A stretch of DNA of 64,000 nt from Mangrovihabitans endophyticus. Lineage in GTDB: Bacteria > Actinomycetota > Actinomycetes > Mycobacteriales > Micromonosporaceae. The notes beneath the pieces are model-generated. The model was not told the origin of the DNA, did no database searches, and saw only the letters and a program-made list of their open reading frames with translations. The position numbers and the translations under genes are program-made. The DNA is taken from contig NZ_BMMX01000013.1 of the NCBI RefSeq assembly GCF_014646155.1, positions 1 to 64,000 on the forward strand, written 5' to 3'. This document shows, piece after piece, positions 19,670-30,124 of this stretch. The stretch's first letter is position 1. Each line of letters starts with the position of its first letter.

Positions 19670-19751
19670 AGAGGCAGCGTTGTCTCACGATCGCATCGCA
19701 CCTTGTCCCCTGTCCCCGACGGGTGCGCTGCTAAATCGATTTGGAGGAGGC

Positions 19752-20795
19752 ATGCGTCGTCCCCTCATGGCCGCGTTCGCGGCCGGCTCGGCGGCTGTGC
19801 TGGCGTTCGGCGCGGCTGCGTGCGGCGGTAACGGTGGCGGATCCGGCGGCGACGTCGTCGGCCTGATCACCAAGACCGACACCAACCCGTTCTTCGTGAA
19901 GATGAAGGAGGGCGCGCAGGCGGCGGCCCAGAAACAGGGCGTCGACTTGCAGACCTTCGCCGGCAAACAGGACGGCGACAACGAGTCCCAGGTGCTGGCG
20001 ATCGAGAACCTGATGTCGGCGGGAGCCAAGGGGTTCCTCATCACCCCCAACGACTCCAAGGCCATCGTCCCGTCCATCGACCGGGCACACCAGCAGGGCA
20101 TGCTGGTGGTCGCGCTGGACACGCCGACGGATCCACCGGACGCGGTGGACGCCACGTTCGCCACCGACAACTTCGAGGCCGGCAAGCTGATTGGGCAGTG
20201 GGCCAAGGCGAAGTTCGACGCCGACGGCAAGCAAGCCAAGATCGCGATGCTGGACCTCAACCCCAACCAGGTATCCGTGGACGTGAAACGCGATCAGGGC
20301 TTCCTGCAGGGCTTCGGCATCGCCGTCGGCAACCCCGACCGGATCGGTGACGAGAACGATCCGCGGATCGCCGGGCACGACGTCACCGACGGCGCCGAGG
20401 AGGGCGGCCGTACGGCGATGGAGAACCTGCTGCAGAAGGACCCGTCGATCAACCTCGTGTACACCATCAACGAACCCGCTGCGGCGGGCGCTTACCAGGC
20501 CATCAAGGCGGCCGGCAAGCAGCAGGACGTCACCATCGTCTCGATCGACGGCGGCTGTCCCGGCGTCGACAACGTGAGCAAGGGCATCATCGGCGCGACG
20601 TCCATGCAGTTCCCGCTGAAGATGGCGCAGATGGGTGTGGAGGCGGTCGCCGAGTTCGCCAAGAACGGCACCAAGCCGCAGGCCACCGCCGGCAAAGACT
20701 TCGTGGACACCGGCACCACACTGATCACCGACGACCCGCAGCCCGGGGTGGACGCCAAGGACACCGCCTGGGGCAAGCAGAACTGCTGGGGCTGA
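19752..20795 (+). CDS. Sugar ABC transporter substrate-binding lipoprotein
   Basis: A 347-residue periplasmic-binding-protein-like lipoprotein of the ribose/fructose (RbsB/FrcB) group. A lipobox ends at AAACG near residue 22; then [19 protein letters not shown] and VSIDGGCPG mark the type I fold. GGAGGAGG precedes the ATG by three bases. The permease gene starts two bases after its stop. It should capture a monosaccharide outside the membrane for the permease/ATPase genes that follow. An earlier in-frame start at 19638 would remove the normal leader position, so it was rejected. Confidence 0.92.
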   Translation: MRRPLMAAFAAGSAAVLAFGAAACGGNGGGSGGDVVGLITKTDTNPFFVKMKEGAQAAAQKQGVDLQTFAGKQDGDNESQVLAIENLMSAGAKGFLITPNDSKAIVPSIDRAHQQGMLVVALDTPTDPPDAVDATFATDNFEAGKLIGQWAKAKFDADGKQAKIAMLDLNPNQVSVDVKRDQGFLQGFGIAVGNPDRIGDENDPRIAGHDVTDGAEEGGRTAMENLLQKDPSINLVYTINEPAAAGAYQAIKAAGKQQDVTIVSIDGGCPGVDNVSKGIIGATSMQFPLKMAQMGVEAVAEFAKNGTKPQATAGKDFVDTGTTLITDDPQPGVDAKDTAWGKQNCWG

Positions 20796-20797
20796 CC

Positions 20798-21829
20798 ATG
20801 TCGACAACGACCAGAGAACCGGAGTCGGCACCCGACTTCGACGTACGCCGCCACGACTCGCTGGGCCTGCGCATCCAGCATGTGCTGCACGGCAATCCCG
20901 TCCTCGGCCCGCTGGCCGTGCTGATCGTGTCCATCATCGCCTTCTCGATCGTCAACACCCGGTTCTTCTCCGCGACCAACCTGTCGCTCGTGCTCGCCCA
21001 GGTGACCGTGATCGCGACGCTTGCGCTCGGGCAGACGCTCGTCATCCTGACCGCGGGCATCGACTTGGCGGCCGGCGCCATCGCGGTCTTCTCCTCGATC
21101 CTGATCGCCAACTTCTGCACCAAGGCCGGCATGCCCGGCGTACCGGCTCTGCTGCTCGGATTCGTCTGCGGCACCGCGATGGGCGCCTTCAACGGGTTCC
21201 TGGTGACCCGGATCAAGCTGCCGCCGTTCATCGTCACGCTCGGCACGCTGACCATCTTCTTCTCGCTCAATTCGGTGGTCAGCAACAGCGAGACGGTACG
21301 GGGATCGGACATGCCCGCGCTGATGACCTGGGCCGGAAACACCTTCCCGATCGGCGGATTCCGATTCACGTACGGGTCGATCATCATGCTGTTGCTCTTC
21401 GCGTTCTTCTTCTACGCGTTGGGGTCGACCGCTTGGGGCCGGCACGTCTATGCCACCGGCGACGACATCGAGGCCGCGCGTCTGGCCGGCATCCAGACCA
21501 ACCGGGTGCTGTTCTCCGTCTACACCGTTGCCGGCCTGCTCTACGCCGCCGGCGGCTGGATCCTGATCGGGCGGCTCGCCTCGGCCAGCCCGAACGTCGG
21601 CATCGACTACAACCTCGACTCGATCACCGCGGTGGTGCTCGGCGGAACCAGCCTGTTCGGCGGTCGGGGCGGCGTGCTCGGCACGCTGATCGGAGCGCTG
21701 ATCGTCGGCGTGTTCCGCAACGGGTTGCAGTTGGGCGGTGTGGAGGTCGTCTGGCAGGGCTTCGCGGTCGGCCTGCTGGTGCTGGTGGCCGTGTCGCTGG
21801 ACCAGTGGATCAGAAAGGTGAAGGCATGA
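20798..21829 (+). CDS. Sugar ABC transporter permease, RbsC/FrcC type
   Basis: A 343-residue permease with eight to ten hydrophobic segments and the hallmark motifs of the ribose-type family: GQTLVILTAGIDLAAGA near residue 80, GTLTIFFSLNSVV near 150 and AVVLGGTSLFGGRGGV near 275. The first 30 residues are cytoplasmic and charged. It is two bases downstream of its binding protein and overlaps the ATPase gene by four bases. Confidence 0.93.
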   Translation: MSTTTREPESAPDFDVRRHDSLGLRIQHVLHGNPVLGPLAVLIVSIIAFSIVNTRFFSATNLSLVLAQVTVIATLALGQTLVILTAGIDLAAGAIAVFSSILIANFCTKAGMPGVPALLLGFVCGTAMGAFNGFLVTRIKLPPFIVTLGTLTIFFSLNSVVSNSETVRGSDMPALMTWAGNTFPIGGFRFTYGSIIMLLLFAFFFYALGSTAWGRHVYATGDDIEAARLAGIQTNRVLFSVYTVAGLLYAAGGWILIGRLASASPNVGIDYNLDSITAVVLGGTSLFGGRGGVLGTLIGALIVGVFRNGLQLGGVEVVWQGFAVGLLVLVAVSLDQWIRKVKA

Positions 21830-22596
21830 CGCCGATCCTGCAGGCCAAGGGCATCACCAAGCGGTACGGGCGGGTCACCGCGATCGAGGACAGCGACCTG
21901 GAGTTGTACCCCGGCGAGATCCTGGCCGTCATCGGCGACAACGGCGCCGGCAAGTCCAGCCTGATCAAGGCGCTCTCCGGGGCGCTGATCCCGGACGCCG
22001 GAGAGATCTATCTGGACGGTCGGCGGGTGCATTTCCGCAACCCGATGGATGCGCGCGCGGCAGGCATCGAGACGGTGTATCAGACGCTGGCCGTCGCGCC
22101 CGGCCTGGACATCGCGGACAACCTGTTTCTCGGCCGGGAGGAGCGCAAGAAGGGCCCACTCGGGTCGGTGTTCCGGATGCTCGACCGGGGGCGGATGCGC
22201 TCCGAGGCGAAGCGTCACATGTCCGAGCTCGGCGTGGCCACCTTGCAGAACATCGGCCAGGCCGTCGAATCCCTGTCCGGCGGCCAGCGCCAGGCCGTGG
22301 CGGTGGCCCGATCGGCGGCCTTCGGCAGCAAGGTGGTCATCCTGGACGAGCCGACCGCGGCGCTGGGCGTCAAGGAGGGAAACCGCGTCCTGCAACTCGT
22401 CCGCGACGTCCGCGACCGTGGTCTGCCGGTCATCCTGATCAGCCACAACATGCCGCACGTCTTCGAGGTCGCGGATCGCATCCACATCCAGCGGCTGGGA
22501 CGCCGGGCGACGGTGATCACCCCGAAGTCGCACAGCATGTCGGAAGCGGTGGCGATCATGACGGGCGCCGCGCCTCCGCCGCCGCACGCAGCGTGA
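21826..22596 (+). CDS. Sugar ABC transporter ATPase, FrcA type
   Basis: A 256-residue ATPase with a single nucleotide-binding domain, as in FrcA, rather than the doubled RbsA form. Walker A is GDNGAGKSS, the signature LSGGQRQAV, Walker B VVILDEPTAALGV, and the switch region LISHNMPHV. Its ATG overlaps the permease stop. The C-terminal tail is Pro/Ala-rich. With the two upstream genes it forms a complete importer, probably for ribose, fructose or a related sugar. Confidence 0.92.
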   Translation: MTPILQAKGITKRYGRVTAIEDSDLELYPGEILAVIGDNGAGKSSLIKALSGALIPDAGEIYLDGRRVHFRNPMDARAAGIETVYQTLAVAPGLDIADNLFLGREERKKGPLGSVFRMLDRGRMRSEAKRHMSELGVATLQNIGQAVESLSGGQRQAVAVARSAAFGSKVVILDEPTAALGVKEGNRVLQLVRDVRDRGLPVILISHNMPHVFEVADRIHIQRLGRRATVITPKSHSMSEAVAIMTGAAPPPPHAA

Positions 22597-22668
22597 GCCA
22601 GCCCGCGCCCCACCCGGAACCCTCCGAAGCCGCGTCTACGGAGGGGCCGGGCGGTAGCGTCCGGGTCG

Positions 22669-24126
<1,458 letters not shown>

Positions 24127-24149
24127 GACGGAGGGCACCCCCCTGAAAT

Positions 24150-24236
24150 AGGAGGCGCCCTTGAAGTCGGAAACCACGGTCGAGCGTGGCGGACCCGAGC
24201 CGTCTCCGGCCGGTCCGTCGCAGCGCCTCTCGGCCG
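24150..24236 (-). promoter_or_regulatory. Probable SAH riboswitch upstream of ahcY
   Basis: Read on the minus strand, the leader contains CCGAG, then GAGGCGCTGCGACGG, a short hairpin region, GGCTCGG closing the first stem, a CCACG/CGTGG hairpin, and GCGCCTC, which pairs perfectly with GAGGCGC as a pseudoknot. This order matches the SAH riboswitch: core GCGCUGC, stem P1, optional P4 and pseudoknot P2b. A purine-rich AGGGGGG ribosome-binding site (24138-24144) follows. Binding of SAH would switch ahcY on. Confidence 0.75.
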
Positions 24237-24307
24237 CAGCCGGATTCACCATAACCCCGGACCGTGGTGGCGTCGCAACCCGCCGCGGGTGATGTGGCTT
24301 TCCTCAA

Positions 24308-25570
24308 GTGGGCCGCGCGGACGCCGATGTGCAGGCCGTGAAGCCCATGGTGCCCTCCCTGCCCGGCACCCACCTCGTCCACGTCGGCCGTCAGCCGATC
24401 TTCGACCGTGACGGTGAGGTGGTCGCCTACGAGCTGCTGTTTCGTGGCAGCACCGAAGCCGTCGAGGCGGGCCGCCAGGACACTTACGCGACAAGCCAAG
24501 TGATCGTCAACACGTTCGCCGAATTCGGCATCGGTGAGGTGGCCGGCGGCCGGCACTGCTTCATCAACCTCACCCGGGAGTTCCTCACCGGCGAGTTGCG
24601 GCTGCCGTTCGGCCCCAAGCATGTGGTGCTCGAGGTGCTGGAGACGGTGACCGTGGACGATGAGGTGATCGATGGAATCACCAACCTGGTCGACGAGGGG
24701 TACCGGATCGCGCTGGACGACTTCGTGTGGGGTTCCGGGCACGAACGGCTGCTGCCGCTGACCTCGTACGTGAAATTGGATCTGCTGGACGGGGACCTGA
24801 GCCACCTCGACGACATCGTCGCGGACATCCGTCGCCATCCGGGCGTGCAGATCGTCGCGGAGCGGTTGGAGAACGCCACGCATCTGGAGCTGGCCGAACG
24901 GTACGGCTTCGAGCTGCGGCAGGGGTACGCGCTGAGCCGTCCCCAGGTGCTCAGCACCGCCAGCCTGTCACCCTCGCGGCTGCGCCGGCTGGAGCTACTC
25001 GGCGCGCTGAGCTCGTCGGACGCCAACCTGGAAGCCATCCTGTCGATCATCGCCAGCGATCCCGCACTGTCCATGCGGGTGTTGCGGGTGAGCAACTCAG
25101 CCGCGTCCGGTTCGCCGCTGCGGGTCTCCTCGGTGCGCCAGGCCGTGGTGCTCATCGGGCTGGCGCAGATCCGGCAATGGGCGATGCTGATGGTGGTGGA
25201 CGACGTTGCCGAGGCCACCGAGGATCAGATGGCCAGCGCGCTGACCCGGGCACGGCTGAGCCAGAACCTTGCGGTGTCGATGGGCGCCCCCGCGGACGCG
25301 GCGTTCATGGCGGGCCTGATCACCGGCGTGGCCGACCTGCTGGGCATGCCGCATGCGGACCTGGCCCAGCAACTGCCGCTGTCGCCGGAGATCGCGGCGG
25401 CGTTGACCCGCGGCGCGGGGCCGGTGGGGCGGGTGTTGCGCGCGGTCGAGGCGTACGAGACGGGGGCGTTGTCGGAGTTGTCCGGCTCGTTGGATCTGGC
25501 CGGGCAGTTCATCGAGGCCGTGCGCTGGTCGGCACACCTGATCGGAGCCACGAAGGCCCCGGCTTCCTGA
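24308..25570 (+). CDS. EAL-HDOD signalling protein, YuxH-like
   Basis: A 420-residue cytoplasmic protein. Residues about 20-215 form an EAL-like domain (GRQPIFDRDG; YELLFRG in place of the EAL motif; LDDFVWG; YVKLDLL; VAERLEN). Residues 215-410 form an HDOD domain (LSIIASDPALSMRVLRVSNSA). YuxH-type proteins of this layout act in signalling; whether this one hydrolyses cyclic-di-GMP is uncertain because of the changed signature. GTG at 24308 or ATG at 24347 are possible starts; neither has a clear ribosome-binding site. It is divergent from ahcY and convergent with the kinase gene, nine bases away. Confidence 0.86.
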   Translation: MGRADADVQAVKPMVPSLPGTHLVHVGRQPIFDRDGEVVAYELLFRGSTEAVEAGRQDTYATSQVIVNTFAEFGIGEVAGGRHCFINLTREFLTGELRLPFGPKHVVLEVLETVTVDDEVIDGITNLVDEGYRIALDDFVWGSGHERLLPLTSYVKLDLLDGDLSHLDDIVADIRRHPGVQIVAERLENATHLELAERYGFELRQGYALSRPQVLSTASLSPSRLRRLELLGALSSSDANLEAILSIIASDPALSMRVLRVSNSAASGSPLRVSSVRQAVVLIGLAQIRQWAMLMVVDDVAEATEDQMASALTRARLSQNLAVSMGAPADAAFMAGLITGVADLLGMPHADLAQQLPLSPEIAAALTRGAGPVGRVLRAVEAYETGALSELSGSLDLAGQFIEAVRWSAHLIGATKAPAS

Positions 25571-25579
25571 CCCGTCCGG

Positions 25580-27001
25580 TCACCGGCCCCGGTGCCGTCG
25601 CGGCGTGCGGTGGTGCGTGCCGCGCTTCTTCGTGCGGCTGTCCTTGAGCGCCTTCTTGAGCGCCTTGCTCATCGCCTTGGCGGGCTTCTTCGGCTTACCG
25701 GGCTTCCGTGCGGTGCCGCCGACCGGCTTTCGTGCCGTGGCGTTTCGTGCCGTGCTGGCGTTTCGCGTGGTGGCGGGGGCGGCGCCGGTCCCCGCGGGGG
25801 TGGCCGCCCGGGTGACCGCCACCGCCCGCGCCGGCGTGGCCGGCGTGGTACTCGGCGGTGGCGACGTCGGACAGTTGTCGGTGTCCAGGGCGAGCTCGGC
25901 GGTCACGGTCGCCCCGCGCGTCGCGCACGGACGTGGGGTGGACGCTTCCGCCTCCGCGGGGGTCGCCGCCGGACGGGTGGTGAACCACGCGGCGGCACCG
26001 GCCAGCGGCAGCAGGGCGGCGGCCATCGCCGCCACCATGCGCCGCCGGCGCCGGGGGATGCCCGCCACGCCCCCGCTCCCGGACGTCCCCGTCCCGGCCG
26101 CGGCGTCCTGGTGCGGCGGCACGACGAGGGTGAGCTCTCCTCCTTCGGGAAGGGGCGTGGTGTCGGTGACCGCGGCGGCCGGCGCCGCGGAGGGAGCGCC
26201 GCGCGCGATCTCGCGCAGCACATGGGCCGCTTCGGCGGCGCCGGGGCGGTCTGCCGGATCCTTCGCCACGCACCGTCGGCACAGGTCGGCGACGCCGTCC
26301 GGCAGGCCGGGGATGTCCGGCAGCGCGGCCGGTTCGAGGTAGCGGTGCGCGGTGAGCATCTCCGTGGTCGACGACGCCTTCCAGGGCAGCCGCCCGACCA
26401 GGGTCAGGTACATCAGGAGGCCGAGCGCGTACACGTCGGTGGCCGGGCGGACGATGCCGGCTTCGAGGCGCTCCGGGGCGAGGTAGGCCGGTGTGCCGTA
26501 GACCTCGCCGTCGGTGCCCTCGGCGTCTCCCGGTGCGGCCGAGATGCCGAAGTCGACAAGCTTCACCCCGTCCGCAGCGACCATCACGTTGCCGGGCTTG
26601 ACGTCACGGTGCACCACGCCGGCGGCGTGCGCCGCGGCCAGGGCGGACGCGACCTCACCGCAGAGGCGGGTGGCGGTCGGCCAGGGCAGCGGGCCGTCGG
26701 CCAGCACCTGCGCCAGCGGGCGGCCGTCCACCAGTTCCATCACCACGTACGGAAGGCCGGTGTCGGTGGTGCCGTAGTCGTGCACCGCGACCACGTTGGG
26801 GTGCCGCAACCGGGCCGCGGCTCGCGCCTCGGCGCCGATGCGGCGCACGAGTTCCGGGTCGGCGCGGGTTTCCGGGCGCAGCACCTTGATCGCCACGTCG
26901 CGGTCGAGTACTTCGTCGTGGGCACGCCACACCACCGACATGCCGCCGGATCCGAGCCGGTCGACTAGCCGGTACCGGCCCAGTTCGTTCATCGCCATCA
27001 T
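25580..27001 (-). CDS. Membrane Ser/Thr protein kinase, PknB-like
   Basis: A 473-residue kinase. The catalytic domain spans about residues 8-270 with LGSGGMSVVW, the ATP lysine in VAIKVL, HRDVKPGNVM, DFG and a YLAPE segment, so it should be active. A membrane helix at about 325-345 (VAAMAAALLPLAGAAAWF) leads to an external Thr/Pro/Ala-rich region and an unusually Lys/Arg-rich tail. It has no PASTA repeats. The start at 27001 is the first of three nearby in-frame ATGs (also 26998 and 26992). It is divergent from the sigma-factor gene. Confidence 0.9.
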   Translation of the reverse strand: MMAMNELGRYRLVDRLGSGGMSVVWRAHDEVLDRDVAIKVLRPETRADPELVRRIGAEARAAARLRHPNVVAVHDYGTTDTGLPYVVMELVDGRPLAQVLADGPLPWPTATRLCGEVASALAAAHAAGVVHRDVKPGNVMVAADGVKLVDFGISAAPGDAEGTDGEVYGTPAYLAPERLEAGIVRPATDVYALGLLMYLTLVGRLPWKASSTTEMLTAHRYLEPAALPDIPGLPDGVADLCRRCVAKDPADRPGAAEAAHVLREIARGAPSAAPAAAVTDTTPLPEGGELTLVVPPHQDAAAGTGTSGSGGVAGIPRRRRRMVAAMAAALLPLAGAAAWFTTRPAATPAEAEASTPRPCATRGATVTAELALDTDNCPTSPPPSTTPATPARAVAVTRAATPAGTGAAPATTRNASTARNATARKPVGGTARKPGKPKKPAKAMSKALKKALKDSRTKKRGTHHRTPRRHRGR

Positions 27002-27139
27002 CTGCCCCGGGTGACCGTACCCAAACCCGCGGCGCTTGCGATGTTTCCGGTTCGTCGCCCATCGGCGTGTTTCGTGCCGCCCGTACCGGCTCGTCCGGTG
27101 TCCGGGAACCTGAACGAGAGCTGAGCGACGTAGGTCATG

Positions 27140-27168
27140 TTGCATCGTTTTCTGCATCGCTTTAGATT
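27140..27168 (+). promoter_or_regulatory. Promoter of sigma-factor gene
   Basis: TTGCAT (27140-27145) and TAGATT (27163-27168) are separated by 17 bases, close to the vegetative consensus. The -10 box lies about 32 bases before the ATG of the sigma-factor gene. Confidence 0.55.
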
Positions 27169-27199
27169 GCTGTGGAGCAATCAACCGCGGGAGGTCCGC

Positions 27200-27961
27200 A
27201 TGACGACCACGAAGGTGCCGGCCAGTGCCGACGAACTGATCCGGGAGATGGCGGCCGTCCCTGTCGGCGACCCTCGTCGGGCGGCGCTGCGCGACCGCGC
27301 CATCGAGGCGTGGCTCCCGCTCGCCCGCCACCTGGCCGCGCGTTACCAGGGGCGCGGCGAACCCGCCGACGATCTCATGCAGACCGCGACGGTCGGCCTG
27401 ATCAAGGCGATCGACCGGTTCGACCCGAACCGCGGCGTGGAGTTCGCCGGATTCGCCATCCCGACCGTGCTCGGCGAGGTCAAGCGGCACTTCCGCGACC
27501 GCACCTGGTCGGTGCGGGTGCCCCGGCGCACGCAGGAACTGCGGATGGCGATCACCGATGCCAACAACACCCTCCTGCACACGCTGGGCCGATCGCCGAC
27601 GGTCGCGGACATCGCGGCGCACCTGAAGCTCACCGAGGAAGAGGTTCTGGAGGGGCTGGAGGGTGCGCGAGCCTACGCCGCGGCGAGCCTGTCCACCCCG
27701 GTCGGCGCGGATCAGTCGCTGGAACTGGGCGACACGCTCGGCGGCGAGGATCACGAGTTCGAGCTCACCGAGCTGCGGATGACCCTCGGCTCGGCGCTGA
27801 GCAGCCTGGATGAGCGGGAGCAGCGGATTCTGTCGCTGCGCTTCTACGGCAACCTGACGCAGTCGGAGATCGCGGAACGGGTCGGCATCTCACAGATGCA
27901 CGTGTCCCGCCTCATCGCGCGGTCGCTGAAGCGGTTGCGTACGCAACTCGACGCCGACTGA
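27200..27961 (+). CDS. RNA polymerase sigma factor, SigB/SigF/SigG family
   Basis: A 253-residue alternative sigma factor. Region 2 lies about residues 45-110 (DDLMQTATVGLIKAIDRFDP; FAIPTVLGEVKRHFRD), region 3 about 120-170, and region 4 about 190-250 (LTQSEIAERVGISQMHVSRLIARSL). This form is typical of general stress or developmental sigma factors in actinobacteria, usually held by an anti-sigma factor, none of which is adjacent. ATG at 27200 follows GGGAGG; a start at 27137 would overlap the promoter. The divergent Ser/Thr kinase may be functionally connected (inference). Confidence 0.92.
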   Translation: MTTTKVPASADELIREMAAVPVGDPRRAALRDRAIEAWLPLARHLAARYQGRGEPADDLMQTATVGLIKAIDRFDPNRGVEFAGFAIPTVLGEVKRHFRDRTWSVRVPRRTQELRMAITDANNTLLHTLGRSPTVADIAAHLKLTEEEVLEGLEGARAYAAASLSTPVGADQSLELGDTLGGEDHEFELTELRMTLGSALSSLDEREQRILSLRFYGNLTQSEIAERVGISQMHVSRLIARSLKRLRTQLDAD

Positions 27962-28097
27962 TTGCAAAAACAGCTCCGGAACCGCGAAAATACTCGACAT
28001 CCTCTTGTGGAGTGCGTCACATCGACCCTAGGGTCACCCTCACCTCCCGGGCGTTCGTCCCGCCCGGTGTGACGCTCGCAAGAGAATCGAGACCCCG

Positions 28098-30092
28098 ATG
28101 TCCTTAGCTCCCCGATGGCCCGGCGTTCCCCCGCGCTGGGCCATCGCCGTCACCGCCTCCGCCGTCGGCCTGGGCGTGCTCACCGGCGTTCCCGCCGCGG
28201 CGGCGCCGACCGCTGCGGTGGTCACCCGCGCCGCCCTGGACCCCGCACTGGTCGCCGGCCGGGGCGCGGCGGTCGACTTCGCCGAGCAGGAAGCGGAGAA
28301 CGCGCGTACCAACGGCACGGTCATCGGACCCGGCCGCGACGCCTACACCCTGCCGGCGGAGGCCAGCGGCCGGACCGCGGTCAAGCTCACCCCCGGACAG
28401 TTCGTCGAGTTCACGCTGCCGTCCGCCGCCAACGCGATCACCGTGCGGTACGCGTTGCCGGACGCCCCCGGTGGCGGCGGCATCACCGCGCCGCTGACCG
28501 TCACCGCGGGCGGCCACCGCTCCCGCACCATGACGCTGACCTCGCAATACGCGTACCTCTACAACCAGTACCCGTTCACCAACGACCCCGCAGCCGGGCT
28601 GCTGCACCCGGACTGGTGGATCACCGAGTGCTCGTGCGTGCCCGACGCCACCAATCCGGCGCCGGAGATCGACAAGCCGTTCCGGCCCATGCACTTCTAC
28701 GACGAGCAGCGGCTTCTGCTCGGCCGCACCTACCGGGCGGGTGACACGATCCGGCTCACCGCCTCGGCCGGCGCCCCCTGGACGGTGATCGATCTGCTCG
28801 ACTCGCAGCGCGTCGCACCGCCGAAGGTCGACGTCTGGGCGGCCAACGTGCTGCTGTTCGGCGCCGACCCGACGGGACGCCACGACTCCGCCGCGGCCTT
28901 CGACCGGGCGATCGCCTTCGCCCGCAAGGCCCGGCTGACGGTGTACGTGCCACCGGGCACCTACCAGGTCAACCGGCACATCATCGTGGACGACGTCACG
29001 ATCGAGGGCGCCGGAAGCTGGTACACCATCGTCAAGGGACACGAGGTGGCCCTCGACGAGCCCGCCCCGGACGGCTCGGTGCACACCGGCGTCGGCTTCT
29101 ACGGCAAGGAGGGCGGCAGCTCCGGCGTCCACCTGTCCGGCTTCGCCATCGAGGGTGATGTCCGCGAACGCATCGACACCGACCAGGTCAACGGCGTCGG
29201 CGGCGCGATGAGCAACTCCACCATCGACGGCCTCTACGTGCACCACACCAAGGCGGGCATGTGGTTCGACGGGCCGATGACCAACACCCGGATCGCCGGC
29301 AACGTGATCGTGGACCAGATCGCCGACGGGCTGAACTTCCACACCGGCGTGACCAAGTCGGTGGTGCGCGACAACGTCGTCCGCAACACCGGCGACGACG
29401 GACTGGCGATGTGGTCCGACGCGGTCACGGATGCGGGCAACACCTTCGACCACAACACGGTCCAGACGCCCACGCTGGCCAACGGCATCGCGATCTACGG
29501 CGGCACGGACAACACCGTGTCCGGCAACCTCGTGGCCGATCCGCTGCGTGAGGGCAGCGGCCTGCACGTCGGCGCCCGCTTCGGCGCCGAACCGTTCGCC
29601 GGCAAGCTCATCATCGCCGACAACACCACGGTGCGGGCCGGCACGTTCGAGCTGAACTGGAAGATCGGACTGGGCGCGATCTGGTTCTACGCGCTGGACC
29701 GCAGCATCGACGCGGACATCCGGGTCACCGGCGACCACTACCTGGACAGCACCTACAACGCGATCATGCTGGTCACCGAGTTCGGCGTGAAGGACCAGTA
29801 CGCGATCGACGGCGTCGCGTTCCGGGACATCCACGTGGACGGCACCGGCACCAGCGTGGTGAGCGCCCGAAGCGCCGGTTCGGCATCCTTCCGGAACGTG
29901 GACGCCCGCAACGTCGGGGCGGTGGGTGTGAACAACTGCGGCTCGTTCAACTTCACCCCGGACGGATCCGAATTCACCCTGACCGACCTGGGCGGCAACG
30001 ACGGCGGCTGGCTAGCCCCCTTCGTGCCGAACACCATCACCTGCGATGACCGGCCCCCGGTGGTCCCGCCACCGGCACCGGCACCGTGGTGA
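28098..30092 (+). CDS. Secreted beta-helix glycanase, GH87-like (alpha-1,3-glucanase/mycodextranase type)
   Basis: A 664-residue secreted protein with a signal peptide ending around AAAAPT. Residues about 45-230 are a beta-sandwich carbohydrate-binding-like region with the FVEFTLPSAANAITVRY pattern of CBM6/35-type modules. Residues 245-640 form a right-handed beta-helix (TVYVPPGTYQVNRHI). The segment with DGLNFHTGV and NTGDDGLAMWSD resembles GH87 catalytic aspartates (a D plus a DD pair). It may cut alpha-1,3-glucan or mixed alpha-glucan. Assignment to GH87 is by motif memory, not a search. Confidence 0.62.
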   Translation: MSLAPRWPGVPPRWAIAVTASAVGLGVLTGVPAAAAPTAAVVTRAALDPALVAGRGAAVDFAEQEAENARTNGTVIGPGRDAYTLPAEASGRTAVKLTPGQFVEFTLPSAANAITVRYALPDAPGGGGITAPLTVTAGGHRSRTMTLTSQYAYLYNQYPFTNDPAAGLLHPDWWITECSCVPDATNPAPEIDKPFRPMHFYDEQRLLLGRTYRAGDTIRLTASAGAPWTVIDLLDSQRVAPPKVDVWAANVLLFGADPTGRHDSAAAFDRAIAFARKARLTVYVPPGTYQVNRHIIVDDVTIEGAGSWYTIVKGHEVALDEPAPDGSVHTGVGFYGKEGGSSGVHLSGFAIEGDVRERIDTDQVNGVGGAMSNSTIDGLYVHHTKAGMWFDGPMTNTRIAGNVIVDQIADGLNFHTGVTKSVVRDNVVRNTGDDGLAMWSDAVTDAGNTFDHNTVQTPTLANGIAIYGGTDNTVSGNLVADPLREGSGLHVGARFGAEPFAGKLIIADNTTVRAGTFELNWKIGLGAIWFYALDRSIDADIRVTGDHYLDSTYNAIMLVTEFGVKDQYAIDGVAFRDIHVDGTGTSVVSARSAGSASFRNVDARNVGAVGVNNCGSFNFTPDGSEFTLTDLGGNDGGWLAPFVPNTITCDDRPPVVPPPAPAPW

Positions 30093-30095
30093 CGG

Positions 30096-30124
30096 GCCGG
30101 CGCACGTTTCAGGCGTGCGCCGGC
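30096..30124. terminator. Hairpin terminator at convergent junction
   Basis: Perfect 11-base arms GCCGGCGCACG and CGTGCGCCGGC with a seven-base loop. It begins four bases after the glycanase gene and overlaps the stop codon of the convergent minus-strand gene, so it can serve both. Confidence 0.75.
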
